Shown here: in pieces, positions 48,193 to 62,459 of the stretch
Position numbering within the stretch: position 1 is the first letter of the stretch
Layout of the letters: each line of letters starts with the position of its first letter
Assembly (NCBI GenBank): GCA_020726505.1
Contig: JAHLEZ010000006.1
Coordinates: 2,914,001-2,978,000, forward strand
Reading direction: 5' to 3'
From: Leptodontidium sp. MPI-SDFR-AT-0119
Lineage: Eukaryota > Ascomycota > Leotiomycetes > Helotiales > Leptodontidiaceae
Length of the DNA stretch: 64,000 bases
Translations under genes and position numbers: made by a program
The notes under the pieces: generated by a model
Told to the model about the DNA's origin: nothing
The model's input: the letters and a program-made list of their open reading frames with translations, nothing else
The model's database searches: none

Positions 48193-50392
48193 CTCTCGCG
48201 ATAGTCTATAGGATTTATTAATACTTCGTTTAAGCGTTAAAAACATTATAGTACTTATAATACTAAAAGAGATCTTACGGGAGTTTAACGAATAATTAGA
48301 AAGCTCGTTAAATTTAAAAAATATAAGGTTTTACTTACGAACTAATTGTCGTATAATTAAGTGGTCTCTTATAGGATCGTTTTCTTCCTTCTAGTGCAAA
48401 GTACAGTCCATTCTATAATACTAAAGCCCGCTATTATAAAAACGAGCTTTAGAGATAATGTTAATATAAAATCCTTCTATAATAATAACGTCGTAAAGGG
48501 TTAGATTAAATAACTCCTTATCCGAGTTCTTAAGAGACCCCTTTATAACGTGAATTCCGCGTCTTATAATTAGAAGTTAAGAGCTTTTATACTCTATAAT
48601 GTCCTCTGGTTTAGACTTAACAAATGATCCTGGCTTTAAGAGCGAACGATTATTAATTAAATTAGTTACACTACAATTATTAAGAAGAGTACTTAATAAC
48701 AAAGGGTAAGTTAAGTTCTACATAAAATAGACACTAAGTTAGTAATCTTTTATAAGGCTTAAGAGGATCACCACTTATATTTATGTGCCGCTCTTCGCCC
48801 CTTTATTTAAGATGTTTCTAGGGAACGTAGACTTACTTTTGCCCTTATTACCGGCGCTTTTAATAGCGTCCTTAGTGGCTTAAAGCATTAGTTTATCTAA
48901 TTTAATCTAGTCTCATAGTCCCTTTTATTTATTACTAATAAAGCGCTATCGGATTTACTTTATTATAGTATTATTTATCAGAGGATTTAGTCTAATATTT
49001 CTATCGAGGTCTTTTACATAGACCTTCTTATAAATAGTAAGTTAAAGTCAAGTGCAATTTAAAGGGCTCTATCTGTGGGTCTAATTATTTTAGTAAGGGC
49101 ATGACTTCTCAGGGGATTTCCCTTTTAAAAGTTTACGAGCGTCCTTATTACCTTCTAACGTCGCTTTATTATTAAACGATCGTTTATTAAGAGTAGCGAA
49201 GTGTCTATAACCTCAGGTTTTATAGCTTAATAAAAGAGCTTAGTGCTAAGGACTTGATTTATTGGCGTAAAAGAATTAAGTTAACTAATTAATAGTATAA
49301 GGAGGGGGGAGACTAAGGGTCTTATACTCTTAAATTTTCTCACTTTAGCGCTTTGCCCACAAGTGATTAAAGTTCCCTGCCGTAACTAAGAAGTTAATTA
49401 TACTAATTATTCCTTCCACGTCTGTCACCTTATATAACTGAGCTTTCTAAATAAACTCTTAGTAAGATATAATTTATACGCGAGGGTTACTTTTTCCCTT
49501 AGTCTTAAGGGATTCCCGGTAGTCGTTTCGTGTTTAAATTTAAATCGACATTTCCGTTTAGTAAAGTACTTCCTTAAAGGAGCGAAAGATCGCTTAAATA
49601 TTTATGCGCTTTTCTTATACTACTCGAGCTACTATAATACTAAAGAATTGCTTAGCTATACTCCTCTCGATCTAGTCGTAAAGTTTAAAGTAATTAAAAG
49701 CTCAGGACTACTAAATTACACTTTAAAAGACGTGCTCTTTAGCCTTAACTTCTACTTACTCCTAGAGTAACTTAAGGGTTATAAAGTCAGGCCTTATTAA
49801 TAACACTAGGAGCGGTTTAAATATTCTAAAGTTCCCCCTTATACTAAGGGTTAAAGGCGTAAACGTTTAATTGCCTCTGCCCTCGGAACTTAGGCTAATA
49901 GTAGTTATACTACTTACTGCGGTGCTCGAGGATCTAGGAGCTCTCCTAGCGTTTCCTAGAATTACTACTTAATTATTTATTACTTAAGTCTTAAGTTATT
50001 CGCCGTAAGTGTATATAGAAAGCTAGTAGTCTATATTATTTTTAGCATTAGCTTCCTCCGCGAGTTCTTTAGTAGTTAAAGGAGTAATATTAAAGATTTT
50101 AGATAGAGACATAATATCTTTTTTATTAAGGTCGACGTATAGCTAAAGTCCGAGTATATTTATTATAAGCGTAAAGTATACAAATTATACTAATTAATCT
50201 TCTAGTTTATTACATAAGATCTTAAATGATAGGAGCCTAGTAAGTTCGTTAATACTTATAAAAGACATATCGAATGATTAATATATAATTATGGAATTAA
50301 AGGTAGAGGTTAAATAATCGTAAAACTTATTAACTAAAAGTTCTTTTACGAATGCGCCGTGTAACTTGAATAAGACAGGTGTAGCTCTTAAC
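48193..50392 (+). pseudogene. 3' part of the 8.6-kb element with an unrecognised degenerate frame
   Basis: Between the copia element and the 3' LTR. From about 48,770 to 49,070 a plus-strand frame reads LYLCAALRPF, RRLTFALITGAFNSVLSGLKH and LLFITNKALSDLLYYSIIYQ with RIP-type stops. No known domain was recognised. The rest is AT-rich without clear frames. Confidence 0.35.
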
Positions 50393-50586
50393 TGTCGTGT
50401 AGAAGACGAGTATTAGCTCAGGGGTTTGAAAGATTCTACGATTAGATAAGGTTCTAGAAAGTGTATTTAAAGATTGATTGAATTTAGTGTTATCCTCTTG
50501 AAGAGAGGAGCTGGAGACTAGGTTTATATACCTAGAGTACTTACGCAAGCATGCACTAGACCAAAGAACTGCGCTAGTGCGCGACA
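50393..50586 (+). repeat. 3' LTR of the 8.6-kb element
   Basis: 194 bp, TGTCG...CGACA, followed by the target duplication ACTTC. Confidence 0.85.
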
Positions 50587-50710
50587 ACTTCGATAACTTG
50601 TGCCGATTCTACGCTAAAGAATAGCCGAAGAAGTTTCCACTACTTAAGCGGCTCGGAAATTACTCTTGTATTTGATTACGTAATCGAAGCTTTTAAAGAA
50701 GTTAATTACG

Positions 50711-51012
50711 TGTTACGACTTACGATGCGCCTCGTATTCTAACCGACACTAGCTCGTAGCATCGCTGGCTATGCGACGGCGCTAGGCCGAATAAAGAAGA
50801 CTAAGTGGCGAGCCTGCGATATATTGACGTGAATGGCACTCGACTACGCTAGGCCTTATTAGGAGGGTCCTTTATATATATATACTCGAGCCCTCCCTTA
50901 TAGAGAGTTCTCTTTTCTTCCTTGTCTTTTCTTCTCGATTCTGAGCGTAGCCTTAGGCCCGAATATAAAGCTTGAACTAACTCGTCGTATTAACCTTTAG
51001 TCAGCCGTAATA
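50711..51012 (+). repeat. 5' LTR of the right-hand gypsy element
   Basis: 302 bp, TGTTACG...CGTAATA (from CGTAACA), inverse match to 25,775-26,051. Contains a TATATATATA box near 50,873-50,882. Confidence 0.75.
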
Positions 51013-54000
51013 TAAGAAAAGACTAACACCCCTTTACTATAAAGCGTTATATTTTACCCGGTCTTACGCCCTATCGACTTGCCCTTATAATAAGTTAATA
51101 ACGAGCCTTAATACCTTGGCCTATTTGACAAATAAGTACTTCTCTGCCCTCGTAATAGACTGTCCTAGAAAAAGCTAGATATTCTCTCGCGATTAACTTA
51201 CCTTGCCGCAACTTAACGCGCGCCCTGTTTCAAACGTATGTCTAATTAATATATTAATTAATAACCTCAAACACCTCTCCACTTTACTCTACTACCACTC
51301 CCGACTTCTCCCCCTCGTCGGCGAAGCTTTAGAAAAAGGAGCGCCCTTATACGGCTAGGCTTTATTGATATTACCCTTATCTCTTTAGTTAAGACTCTCT
51401 CGGAAGAGCTAGAGAGCTTTAACGGATTCGACTCGGACTTAGAGGACAAACCCTAGCGCTTCTTCGACGTATTATTAGAGCCTACTAATATAGAGGGCCT
51501 TACCCCCACTTAATAAGTAAAGGTCGATTAGCTGATTAAGGACTCTATAAGTTCTACTGTCGCCGCCGCTGTTACATAGGCCTTCACTTAATATACCGCT
51601 AATAACCCTCGTTAAGAGACTCGTACTCTTTCCCCTTCTTCCGACTAGTTAACTTGTGCTCTTATAGCCGACCTCTAACTAACCGCCAACTATTACTTAC
51701 TAAAGCTAGATATATCGATTTGAGTAGTGGAGCCTTTTAAGGTCAAATACCCTCGACTCCCCTTTAGCGATTATAAGGGAGATATTAAATACGATGCCTA
51801 GAAAATGGAGATGAAGTTATTCCTAAAGGAGTACTCTAGTAACTTTAAGAACGAGATGTCCTAAGTTAAGGTTTACTTTTAGTGTACTACTAGCGAAGCT
51901 AAGACTATTATCTTTTAATATATAAACCTTAATTACGTCGGAACCTTTGATATAGTAGCCGACGTATTAAAGGCGTTAGATGAGCGATTCTTCGACTATA
52001 ACCGGGTTTAAGCCGCTAAGAGACTTTATAACTAACTTATTATAGGAGGTATAACGTATAACGACTTCTATATTAAATTCACGTTATACGCTGTTATAGG
52101 TAAGATCTCTCGCTCCTGCTAGTTCGAGGATGTGTGTGAGAAGGTATCTTTGACTTTTAAACGTATAATCTGTATCGAGAAATACAAAATGGACGGTAAT
52201 TACACTACTCTCGATGAGTTCCTGGTCGTTATAGACCGGGAGAGCCGTAATATTACTCTAAAGGAGGCCGCCTCGACTCGCAAAGCTTAGCTTAGCGTGA
52301 CCTTTAACACTAGCGACTCGCGCGGCATTTTAAAGAAGGAGAACTGGCGTGCTACTTCTCCTGCGCCGGTTATTACAGTAAGAAGACCCCTGACCCTGAG
52401 TCTAAGACTACTGTCGGATGCCCGCCAGCGTATACCCTCCCTTTCACTAGTCTTGCGCCGACTTAAGTCCCCTGTACCCCCTCCTGCACCTCGAGACATC
52501 TCTTCTAATACTTGCCTCTACTATAATAAGACAGGCTATTAGGCTAGCGATTGTCTTAAGCGCCGTAGAGACTAGGCTCTTGATAAGTCGATTTCTGAGC
52601 TAGTCGTTGGCGAGGATCTAGAGACTAACGAGCTATTAAAAAACTCTTAGGCTATAATAAAGACTCACACCTTAGTATTAGCTATAACTTATAAAAGGAC
52701 TTAATATTTAATTTCCGCGCTTTTATTAGAGGGCGATAATTCTTAATTAGTATTAAACTAAGAAAGAATAGATTCTTTATTAAGACACTTATATATATTA
52801 ATAATAAAGTTAATATCTTTAGTATTATTAAAACCTCCTTTATATACTAACTCGTTAAGTAATTTAATATTTCCTTTATATCTCTTCCTTAATTAATCGT
52901 CCTAACTAGTTATAATAGTAAGAAAGGCAAGCTAATTAACACGGCCGTCTTACTTACTTTAATAATCGACCGCCGGCGAATCAACTTCCCCTTTCTAGTG
53001 ACTAACTTAAGTAACACTGACGTCTTAATTAGTCGGAAGTTCCTTGAGTATTACGACTTAAAGTAGTCGTACACGAAGAACCGTAATCGGCTAGAATAAC
53101 TATTAGATATGCCCGTCTAACTATACTTTAACTAGCGAGTCTTTGTTAATATTAACTGTTCTAATAAGCTAATTATTAAGTCTCACTAGCTTAACGCGGA
53201 ACGAAGGGATACCCTTATAAATATAAATAACTACCGCCAGAGATAAGTTAAGCTTGTGGCGCTCGACGATTTCCTTAAGATAAAGGCCCCCGTCTAACTT
53301 ACCGCTAGCGTCTCGCTAACTCGACCCTTGAGCTTTATTAGAGAAGTTAAAGAGCGCCTGCGGGTTATAAAAGAGTAATTAAACCCTTTAATATCCCGTG
53401 ATTTAGGATTACTACTTAAAGACAAAAGAGCCTATAGAGCCTCCCCGGCGAATTACTAACTAAAGGGGCTTACTACGGAGATGTTCCTTATATTAGTAAC
53501 GGCGATGTTTACGACGTACCTCCGACTTAAGAAATCTAAAAGGAGTAAGGTAGAAACCTTTGTAATATTAATATATAAGATTAACTAAAAGCTGACTCGC
53601 CGCCGGCGAGAGGCCTTAGACTAGTTAAGTGTCGAACTCGTATTAATAAATAGAGACTTAACCTTAAAGGAGGCTCTAAAGGCTAAGTACGCGTAAGATA
53701 ACGAGCTAATAAGTAAGAAACTCCCGGCAAAGTATTAAGAGTATACTCCTCTCTTCTCCCGGCGAGCCTCTAACGAGTTATTAGCGTATTACTAGGGCGT
53801 AGACTACTAAATCGAGCTTACTAAGGAGAACGACTTGTCCTTTAAACCTCTTTAACGTATAACTAAAGAATAGTTATTAAAGACTAAGCGGTATATTATC
53901 GACAACTTATATAAAGGTTTTATTAAGCCCTTTAGCGCATTATATACGGCCTTTATTCTCTTTGCTAAGAAAGCCGATAGTAGTCTCCGGCTATACGTCG

Positions 54001-55249
54001 ACTACTAGAAGTTAAATACCCTGTCAAAGAAGGATCTGTACCTGATCTCTCTAATTAATAAGATAATAGCACGTATTTATAAAGTAAAGGTCTTTATAAA
54101 GCTTGATATTTAGCAAGCCTTTTACTACATTTGTATGTCCCCCGAGAGCAAAGACTATACGACCTTTTATACTTAATATAATATATATAAGTATAAAGTC
54201 CTTCCCTTTGGCCTTATTAATAGACCGGCGACTTTTTAGCGATTTATTAATAATATTTTTATAGAATACCTCGACGACTTCTGCGCGGCCTATATAAACA
54301 ATATCCTAATATATTCGTCTACCCCTAAGGAGCATAAGGTCTATATTAAGAAAGTAATAGTAATATTATAAGTACACGGACTTTAAGCCGATATTAAGAA
54401 GTCTAAGTTTAGCGTGTAAAAGACAAGGTTCTTAAGATTTATTATTAGAGTTGATAACGTAGAAGTAGACTTAGAGAAGATTAGTGTAATTAAGGACTAG
54501 TAATACGTTAATAATATACGAGGTATATAAAGTTATCTTAGTTTTTATAATTTTTATCGCCGATTTATTAAGGACTATAGTCGTATTGTACGACCCCTTA
54601 TAATACTTACTAGAAAAGACGTTCCCTTTAAATTCGACAGCGCCTATAAAGACGCTTAAGAAACTCTCTAGGAAGCCCTTTAGTTTACGCCGGTTTTTTG
54701 CTACTACGACCTTGCTAAACAAACACAGCTAAAGACCGACTCTTTTAATAGAGTCGTCGCTAGGATTTTATTTTAACTTTAAGAGGACGACGCCTTTTAC
54801 CTCGTGGGATACTTTTTAAAAATAATAACGGACCTTAAGCTTAATTACTTAATCCACGACAAAGAAATACTAGCGATTTTCCGGTTATTTAAGTAATATC
54901 GCTTAGAGCTCTTAAGTGCCTAGAAAAATGTCCTTGTTTATATAAACCACCGGGCCTTAAAGTACTTTATGACGACTAAGGACCTTACGGCCAGACAGGC
55001 TCAATAGGCTGAGTTCTTTGCGGACTTCTATTTCACGATTATATACTGTACTAAGACGATTAATACTTTAGCTAACACTTTGTCTCGACGGGATTAAGAC
55101 TTCACGGCTACGGAGGCACGTAAGCGGGCTATTTACAGCTAATAGCTAATTCCGGCCGATAAAATTGACCCGCGAGTCGTTAGCGACCTCTAGTTCTCTA
55201 CTGTCGATCCTATAAACGCCTATATCGAAGTCGTAGAGACGATACCCTT

Positions 55250-55496
55250 TGTGACGCTTGCCTTAGAAAGACGGCAATCACGTGTAACTGACGCCTCACA
55301 TATTAACACAGGATATATAACGATACTAAGTATTAACTTAGAATCTATAACTATAAAAGAAAGAAGGTAAGGAAAGAATAAGTCTATATATAAGAGGTTA
55401 CTATATTTAATACTATAGTAATCTTAGTATGTCCTAATTAGGCAGTACTAAGTGGAGCCAGTGGAAATAAGGCTCTAAGTAGCGACAGTTGTTACA
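55250..55496 (-). repeat. 3' LTR (minus orientation) of the second gypsy copy
   Basis: 247 bp, TGTGACG...GTTACA on the plus strand, where GTTACA derives from GTCACA. Confidence 0.9.
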
Positions 55497-58400
55497 TTAC
55501 TCCCCCCTTTAGAAAAAGCTCGTCCTCGAGCGTTAGTTTATCTCTTTGTCACTATTAAGGTTATTGTAGTCGTTAATACTATCTTCTTATACTTTGATTT
55601 ATTTAAGTAATTTAGTAGGGGGTCTTGCCTACTCGGGGTGACTAAGGTAGAAGTCCTTGACTTTGTGTAGAGCGTACTTGAGGTTAAAAGCGTCGTATTA
55701 ATCTAAATTAACGTCTTAATTAAGTTAAGTAACTCAATAAGATAGAGTCTTACCTTTCTTACGGCAAGCAAGTACTTCTTTTAGTTCTTACTTGTCGTCA
55801 CTTATAATATTAATCGGCGGGGGGGTATTTTATACTTAACTTAGTAAGAAATCGTTAAGGTCCTAGTAAAGTTTATTAGCCAGAAAGACGTTATAGACTT
55901 TTATACTCGTTAGTAACTCTAGGCGGTATAAGTGTCTTACCTTCTCGAGTACCTTAAATAGTCTATTAATTAGTATATTTAACTTCTTAGAGGGACGGAG
56001 TGTCTTAAAGTAGTGTATATTAAGTTAGACTAGGCTGTTTTTATTAAAGTCAATATCGCGGCGAGAGGCGTTATAGGACTTAACTATCTTAGCTTAGGTT
56101 ATAGTGAAGTTCGACCGAGCTATGTCTTAAGCTTTCTTATAGCGTTAAGTATAGTCAATGGCTTATTGAGTGTTTAACTTATTAGTGGGGGTAGTTAAGT
56201 CTAATAAGTTAATTTTTTAGTCTTAATCTATGCGTAGTATATATTTATAAACTACTTTAAATAGAGAGAGTCTCCTTAGGGAATCGTGTGGGAGGGACAT
56301 CTAGGCGTAGTTTATAATAGAGAAGTACTCTGACTAGTTGTCTTAGTAATACGTAACGAAAGGTCAGAGTCGTTTTTATAAGTATTAGTTATATACTTTA
56401 GTCTAGTTATTTATTTGCGGGTAGTTAGTAGCGGACAGCTATCTCTTAATTCTAAGGATCTTGCCTAAGGTAGTCCAAAACTTAGATATAAACTGAGGAC
56501 TTTTATTAGAAGTAATAGTTAAGGGAGCGCTAAAGTAATAATATATATAATATATATATATAATAGCTAGCTTCTGAGCGTCTATCGTCTTTTAGTAAGG
56601 GATACTAATAACTTATTTACTAAATCTATTAATAAAGACAAGGACGTTGTCGAATCTATACTTGTCTTTAGTAAAGGAGTAGTAATCTATAGTAATATAT
56701 TCTTATAGTCTAAACGGAACGGGGAGAGAATAAAGGAATCTAGGCTTTTTATCCCGGGGAACTTAAATTCGTTAATATATATAATAGTTACAGTAGTACT
56801 ACTAAACTATAGACGTGATTCTATACTACTAGTACTGAGAAGAGAGTATTTAGATTGTCTTTTTAACACTAAGGTACGCTATAGTGACTCGATCATAGAC
56901 CTCTCGTATAAGGAGGGTTCAGAAGTAGTCGATATTAGGGACTAAGAGGCGGCCGTCGTAGAGTAAGAAGTCACCTTCTAGGCTAAGTTTACTTAGAGAG
57001 TCTAATATAGCTTATTTACGTAGAGCTTATAAAGAGGGGGTAATATAGTTAGCCTCTAAGATTTATTATACGATAGAGAATATTAGTGTGAGAGTAACGA
57101 GCTTAACGTCAGTCACTAGCGCGTTAGCGTCGTTAGGCAGCCGTAACTTTATAGACAGTAAGTTAAGGTTAACTTAATTTTAGCGTAAGAGTTATTAAAG
57201 GCGTTAAGTCTTTTTTATAGAGTTCTATTAATTTAATTCGTTTAACTTATAGGAAAGTGTATCTATTAAGGGGTTATAGATTTTAAAGTAATACGTGATT
57301 ATAAAATTATAGTCTATTAGAAGCTCTATTTATCGTGCTTATTTAGTATTTAATTACTTAAAGGTCATAAAGTATTTTAAGGCCTTATAGTTTATTATAA
57401 CACGGACTTAGTAAGGGGCTCCTACTAACTTAGCACGCTAGTGCCTAAAGGATTTAATAATAGCTAATATCTCTTTGTCGTGTATTATATAATTAAACTT
57501 AATAAGTAGTATAGTCTTTAAAAAGAAAGTAACAGGGAACTAGTTGTCGCCGTATTATTAGGAAAGGACTCTAGCTATAACACTATTATTAGTATTTGTC
57601 TTTAGGAGGCAGGGTAAATCTTGTCAGTAGTGTCTTAAGAGAGGTGTAAACGTAAGAGTATATTTTAAGAGGTCGAAGGCGTCTTTATACTTTGTAATAA
57701 AGCGGAAAGGAACGTTATTCTTAATTAGTTAAATAAGAGGTTTCGTTATAATATTATAGTCGCAGATAAATTTCTAGTAGAAGTTATAAAAACTAAGAAA
57801 GGATTACACACTTTTGATAGAGTTAAAGTAAGTCTATTCACGAACGATAAAGACTTTCTTAAGATTAACTTTTAAATTAGAAGTTAATATAATAAATCTT
57901 AAGTACTTAGTTTATGTTACTTTAAACTTATATTTCTTTAGGTCGGCTTATAGCCTAGTGTTATTAAGACGTTAAAGTACCTTTTTAACGTGGAGCTAGT
58001 ATTGTAAGGGGTCTTTAAAGTATATGAGAATGTCGTCTAAGTACGCTATATAGAAATCATTAAGGTAATTAAAGAGAATATCGTTTATGTAGCGCTAGTA
58101 AGTAATAGGGCTATTAGTTAAGTTAAATAGAAGAACTTTGCACTTATATACGCTATATCTCGTGCAGAAGGTAGTATACTCCTCTAATACTAAGTCTATT
58201 CAAATTTAGTGAAAGGCTTGACAAATGTCTAATTTAGTAAAGATGTGAGTATTAGTTATGCGGGCTAAGGTCTTATTAATTAGAGGTAGGGGGTATTAGT
58301 CCTTCTGAGTAAGGGAATTTGTACTCGGAAATCAATATATAACCGCAAGGAGTTATTCGGCTTCTTGACGAAGAGAATAAGAGTAACGAATAGTGCCTGA

Positions 58401-61400
58401 GACGGCTCAATAAACCCTTTGTCTAAGTTATCTATAATATATTCTTTAATAGCCTTAAGTTCTTTAGTCGACATCTTATATAATAGCGAATACTTAAGTA
58501 CTTTCTTACCCTCTCCTTTTAGCTCGATTTTGTGATTATATAAGTAATAAGGGGGGAGAATATCACTTTTTGCCTTAGAGAATACGTGAGTCTAATTAGC
58601 GTATTTTAGGGGGATTAGTAATTTAGCGTCTAGCTCTTAAATAGAAAGTGTAAACTATATAATTAACTGGCGGCAGTGAGTGAGTTTAATAGTTAAGGCT
58701 ACTATAATAGCGGCTTTTTCTCGCTCTTGGCTTTTTTAATTAATTAAAGTATCGATCTCTTAAAGAGTTACTACGAATATCTTATTTTTAGACTTTTGTT
58801 TTATTAATATATAAAACGCTGCGGCGCTAATTGAGAAGATCTTAACAATTAGACGTTAACGAGTTTTCTCACGTCACTTTGTAATTAATAATTTATCTCG
58901 TGGTTAAGGAGAAGAAGTTAAGGAAAGAAGAGCTTTTGTAGTCGAGTCGTATATAAGAGAGAGTTATGTTTATATTTTCTGAAGTGAATTAGCGTAGTCC
59001 TTAGTATATATTCTACGTGTAAAAGGAGTGAATTAAGGGGAGTTAGTCTAGTCTTAGGGGTATAAAAGCTTGGCGGTTCCGCTCTCTGGCTTAATAACTT
59101 CTATTCGGGCTAGTTTAATTAAGATATATGTATTATCTAGTCGTAAGGACTATTATATATATTAACTAGGCTAATTATTTAATATACTTCTTAACTGAAG
59201 TGGAGGACTGTTAGTAGCGGAGTGCGTGCGCTCTTTAGGCTTTGTTATATATCGCATTTATTAATGTAAGAGCTTTGTAGTATATAGAGTATTAATAATA
59301 GAGGTAGGTTTAATAGTAGTACTAATATCAGGGATTAGTTGGGGGTAATACTATATACTTAAAAGGCGCGGATCTAAGTATTTCTGACTCTTAGAGATTA
59401 ATATAGAATTTATTATTAGCGCAGCTTCTCTAATTAATATAGCGGCGCGGCCACTTCTAGAGGCTATTATATGTTTCGAAACGAAGTATTTATTAGAAGG
59501 TGTAATAAGAGAAGAAAGTAAGGAATACGTAAGGGGTTTTATACTTAAAATAAGAAGGAAAGAAGAAGTAGACGAAGTGTTAAGTGTTAAAGAGATAGGG
59601 GGGTGAATTTCCTCTATTAGCGCCGTAGGCTCGATTCCGGGGGAGTATAAATTCTCGACTTTATACTTTTAATATAATTATAGCGGATTTCCCTGATCTT
59701 TCTTTTTACGACTTACGGTGGTTCTATAGTTAGAGATTGGCTGTAAGTGTAGGCTCGATAACTGTGTATTTATAGAATTAGTATCTTCAGTATTCGATAT
59801 AATTCGATTATATTACGTGAGATGCCGGGTTTGATTTTCTATTAATATAATCGCTAGTTTTTTAGACTTAATAATAGTTAAGGGATTGACAGTAATAAGT
59901 TCTGAGGTTATTAAGAAAGTAAGGGAGTAATTAACGTGTATATCGAAATTTAACTTAGCGCGCCGGCTAGAATTAGCTATAGAATTGTCTTATAGCGGGC
60001 TATTATAATTACTGTAACACGAAGTCGTAGACTTTAAGTAAATAGTAGGTCTAAATATTCTATAAGTCCTTACTTCGGCGGTTACTAATTCTAATAAAGT
60101 TTCTAAGGTATTTATACCTGGCGCGGGAGGTAGGGGTAAGTTGGCTGTCGAAGTCGACTTAATAAATTAGGTATTATAGTGGCTCTAAAATTCACGTAAC
60201 TTAGCGTCTCTACGCTTAGCGTCGCGCTGGTGGCGTTAGTGAATCTTATATACACGTAAGTCTCGGACTTTAATTAATTTACTATAACTTATTGTTAGGG
60301 GGTAGTCTAATGGCTAAATAAGCCGTCGTTTAGTAGTATTTAAGAGTACTTCGTGATGTTCTAATTATAACCTTTTAATAATTACTTTATAGTTTTTTAA
60401 GTAAGTGATTAAGAAAGGAGTAAATGACTATAGACGCTTATTAACTATTAAATTTAACGTAGTGTAATAACTAATAGTTTAGCCAGTTCGACTATTAAAT
60501 TCTTTAATAAGGACAAGTGAAAGTAGTAAGTGAATTAAAGGTTTTAAGAAGAAAGAAAGAGACTTTAAAAGAGAGTAATTAATGAAATAGTAACTATTAG
60601 CTCTAGAATTAAGAAGTGTGGGCAGTTTATACGTAAGTCTATTCTTAAAGAGAGTAATATAAGTAGTAAGTGTTAGTCTATTAAGAAGTTTCGTAAGGTT
60701 AAGATGTCGTATATCTCGTATTATACTTAAGAAGGAGCCTTTTCTTAAGCTAAGTCTTTTACTCGTGGGGTAAGTTCTTCTGTTAGTAAGTTGTCGTCGT
60801 CTATAGTTTAACTATTAGATATAAGACCGCTGTCGTCGGCGCTTACTTCTATCTCGTTAATATAAGAGGTATAATTATAATTAGGGGGCCGTTAAGCGAA
60901 ATGCCGTGGGGTATTCGTTAGTATTTAGGCACGAGGTATATTAGCTCGTGTAGAGATTTATTGACTTAAGGGCTGACTAGTCTCTTGTCTTTAGGATAAA
61001 GAAGTAGTAGAAGCTTAGAGTGACTTTCTTATAGTCCCTGAAGAGATATTAACTTAGGACTAAGGGTAGGAATTTATATTTGTCGCTGAGGGGCTAAAGT
61101 GACTAGCGTAAATAGTGTTCTCCACGATTTGTCCTTAGTCTTTAACTTAGACTACTTTTATATACTCTTCTAGAGTTTTAGCTCTTTAATACTTATAGAA
61201 TAATTACTTATATAGGCGGGATAAGAGCTTGTCTTGTAAGTCTATTTTAAGAATTGACTTATTAGTTACGCCGCCTTAGTTAATAAGAATTCTAAATTAT
61301 TAGTAGAAGTCTTAAAAGGTTTATTTTACGGCTTTTATCTTTAACGTAAAGTAAAGGTTACGCGTTATTTATTACTTATAGGAGTTAATTAAGAATTTGA

Positions 61401-62459
61401 CTATTTAGTCAATTAAGTCAAGCGTATTTATTAGGTTTCTGTCTTTATTAAGCGTCAGGGACAAGAAGGAAGGTTCTAGGAACGTGCGAGTTGTTCTTTT
61501 TATTTATATAAGTAACTAGTCCTTCTAGTAGTCGTCGTCGACGAAGTATTTATCGTACTAACGTAGGGCGTTTTAGACTTAGACTTCTTATAAACGTGGA
61601 CTATAGCTAATACCGTCTAAAAGCTTATCGTTTAAGTTAAGGATCTTCTCGATTCGTGAAGCCGTAAATATTTAAGATATCTTAGAGAAAGATAGGGAAT
61701 AATATTATAAGATACGAGGAAGTTAATAGTTGTCTTTACTATTGTCGTCTAATAGTTTATTAAGATTAAGAGTACTTTATGCCTTACTTTTGCCTTTATT
61801 TAGCTTAGGGGTAAGAGTTTTCTTAATTAAGGGATAAAGGAGTATATCCCCTTTTTAAAAAGTTATAGATCTTAGGGCGGATTTACGTAATAAAGGCTCG
61901 TTAGTCGTAAGTCGTTATTATTAAAGCGATAACTTTAACCGCTAGTTCTTTAGGCGACTTTCCGCGAGTTACTTTTTTAAGATACGAAGTCGGCTTTCTT
62001 ATAGTGTCTCTCTTATATATGTCCTTACAGGCTTTATACTACTCCTTAGCGTATTAGTAGAAGTATTAATTATAAGATTGTTAGTATCGGGAGAGTCAAG
62101 TAAGGGGACGGAAGAAGAGGCAGACGACATATCGACGTCGTCTATAGCGGGTCGCTTTATTAGAGGAGGGACGACTTTTGGCTTAACTTAACGAGTTAAA
62201 GGGAGAGGTCTAGCGAAGAGGGGGTTTCGACTTTGTCGTGTAAAGGTAGAGGTCAAGGAGGAGAATAAGAGTAATAGTAGCGAAGTAGATATTGACTTCG
62301 CTATTAATAAGGGTTTTAATACTATTATTCGTTAAGTTATAAAGCTTAATATAGGCCTTTCTTATATTTGAGCTTCTAGGTCGTAACTATTTACAAGAGA
62401 ATTAAGGGGCGAGGGATATTTACTATCTTCTTAGACGTAAAGAAAAGAGTTATAAATAA

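Larger units (their letters stand above)
26880..50586 (+). mobile_element. LTR element of about 8.6 kb (without nested insertions), coding content unrecognised
   Basis: Two direct 194-bp repeats (26,880-27,073 and 50,393-50,586) start TGTCG, end CGACA, and are flanked by the same 5-bp target duplication ACTTC (26,875-26,879 and 50,587-50,591). Removing the two nested elements leaves about 8,640 bp. The LTRs differ at about a dozen sites, all transitions, as expected from RIP. A TATA-like sequence in the LTR and a TGGCAAG motif soon after the 5' LTR, a possible primer-binding site, suggest plus orientation. Plus-strand frames with Trp/Gln stops can be read in places (27,842 onward; about 29,570-30,900; about 48,770-49,070), but none shows reverse transcriptase, RNase H or integrase motifs that I recognise. 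Confidence 0.8.

Noticed and set aside
26880..50586. Interpreting the 23.7-kb unit as a Starship-type giant element
   Set aside because: The ends are 194-bp direct LTRs with a 5-bp duplication, the size is explained by two nested retrotransposons, and no DUF3435-type recombinase motif was recognised.
51267..52542. Open frames on both strands near 51.3-52.5 kb as separate genes
   Set aside because: They lie in the gag region of the right-hand gypsy element, just before its zinc-knuckle remnant.
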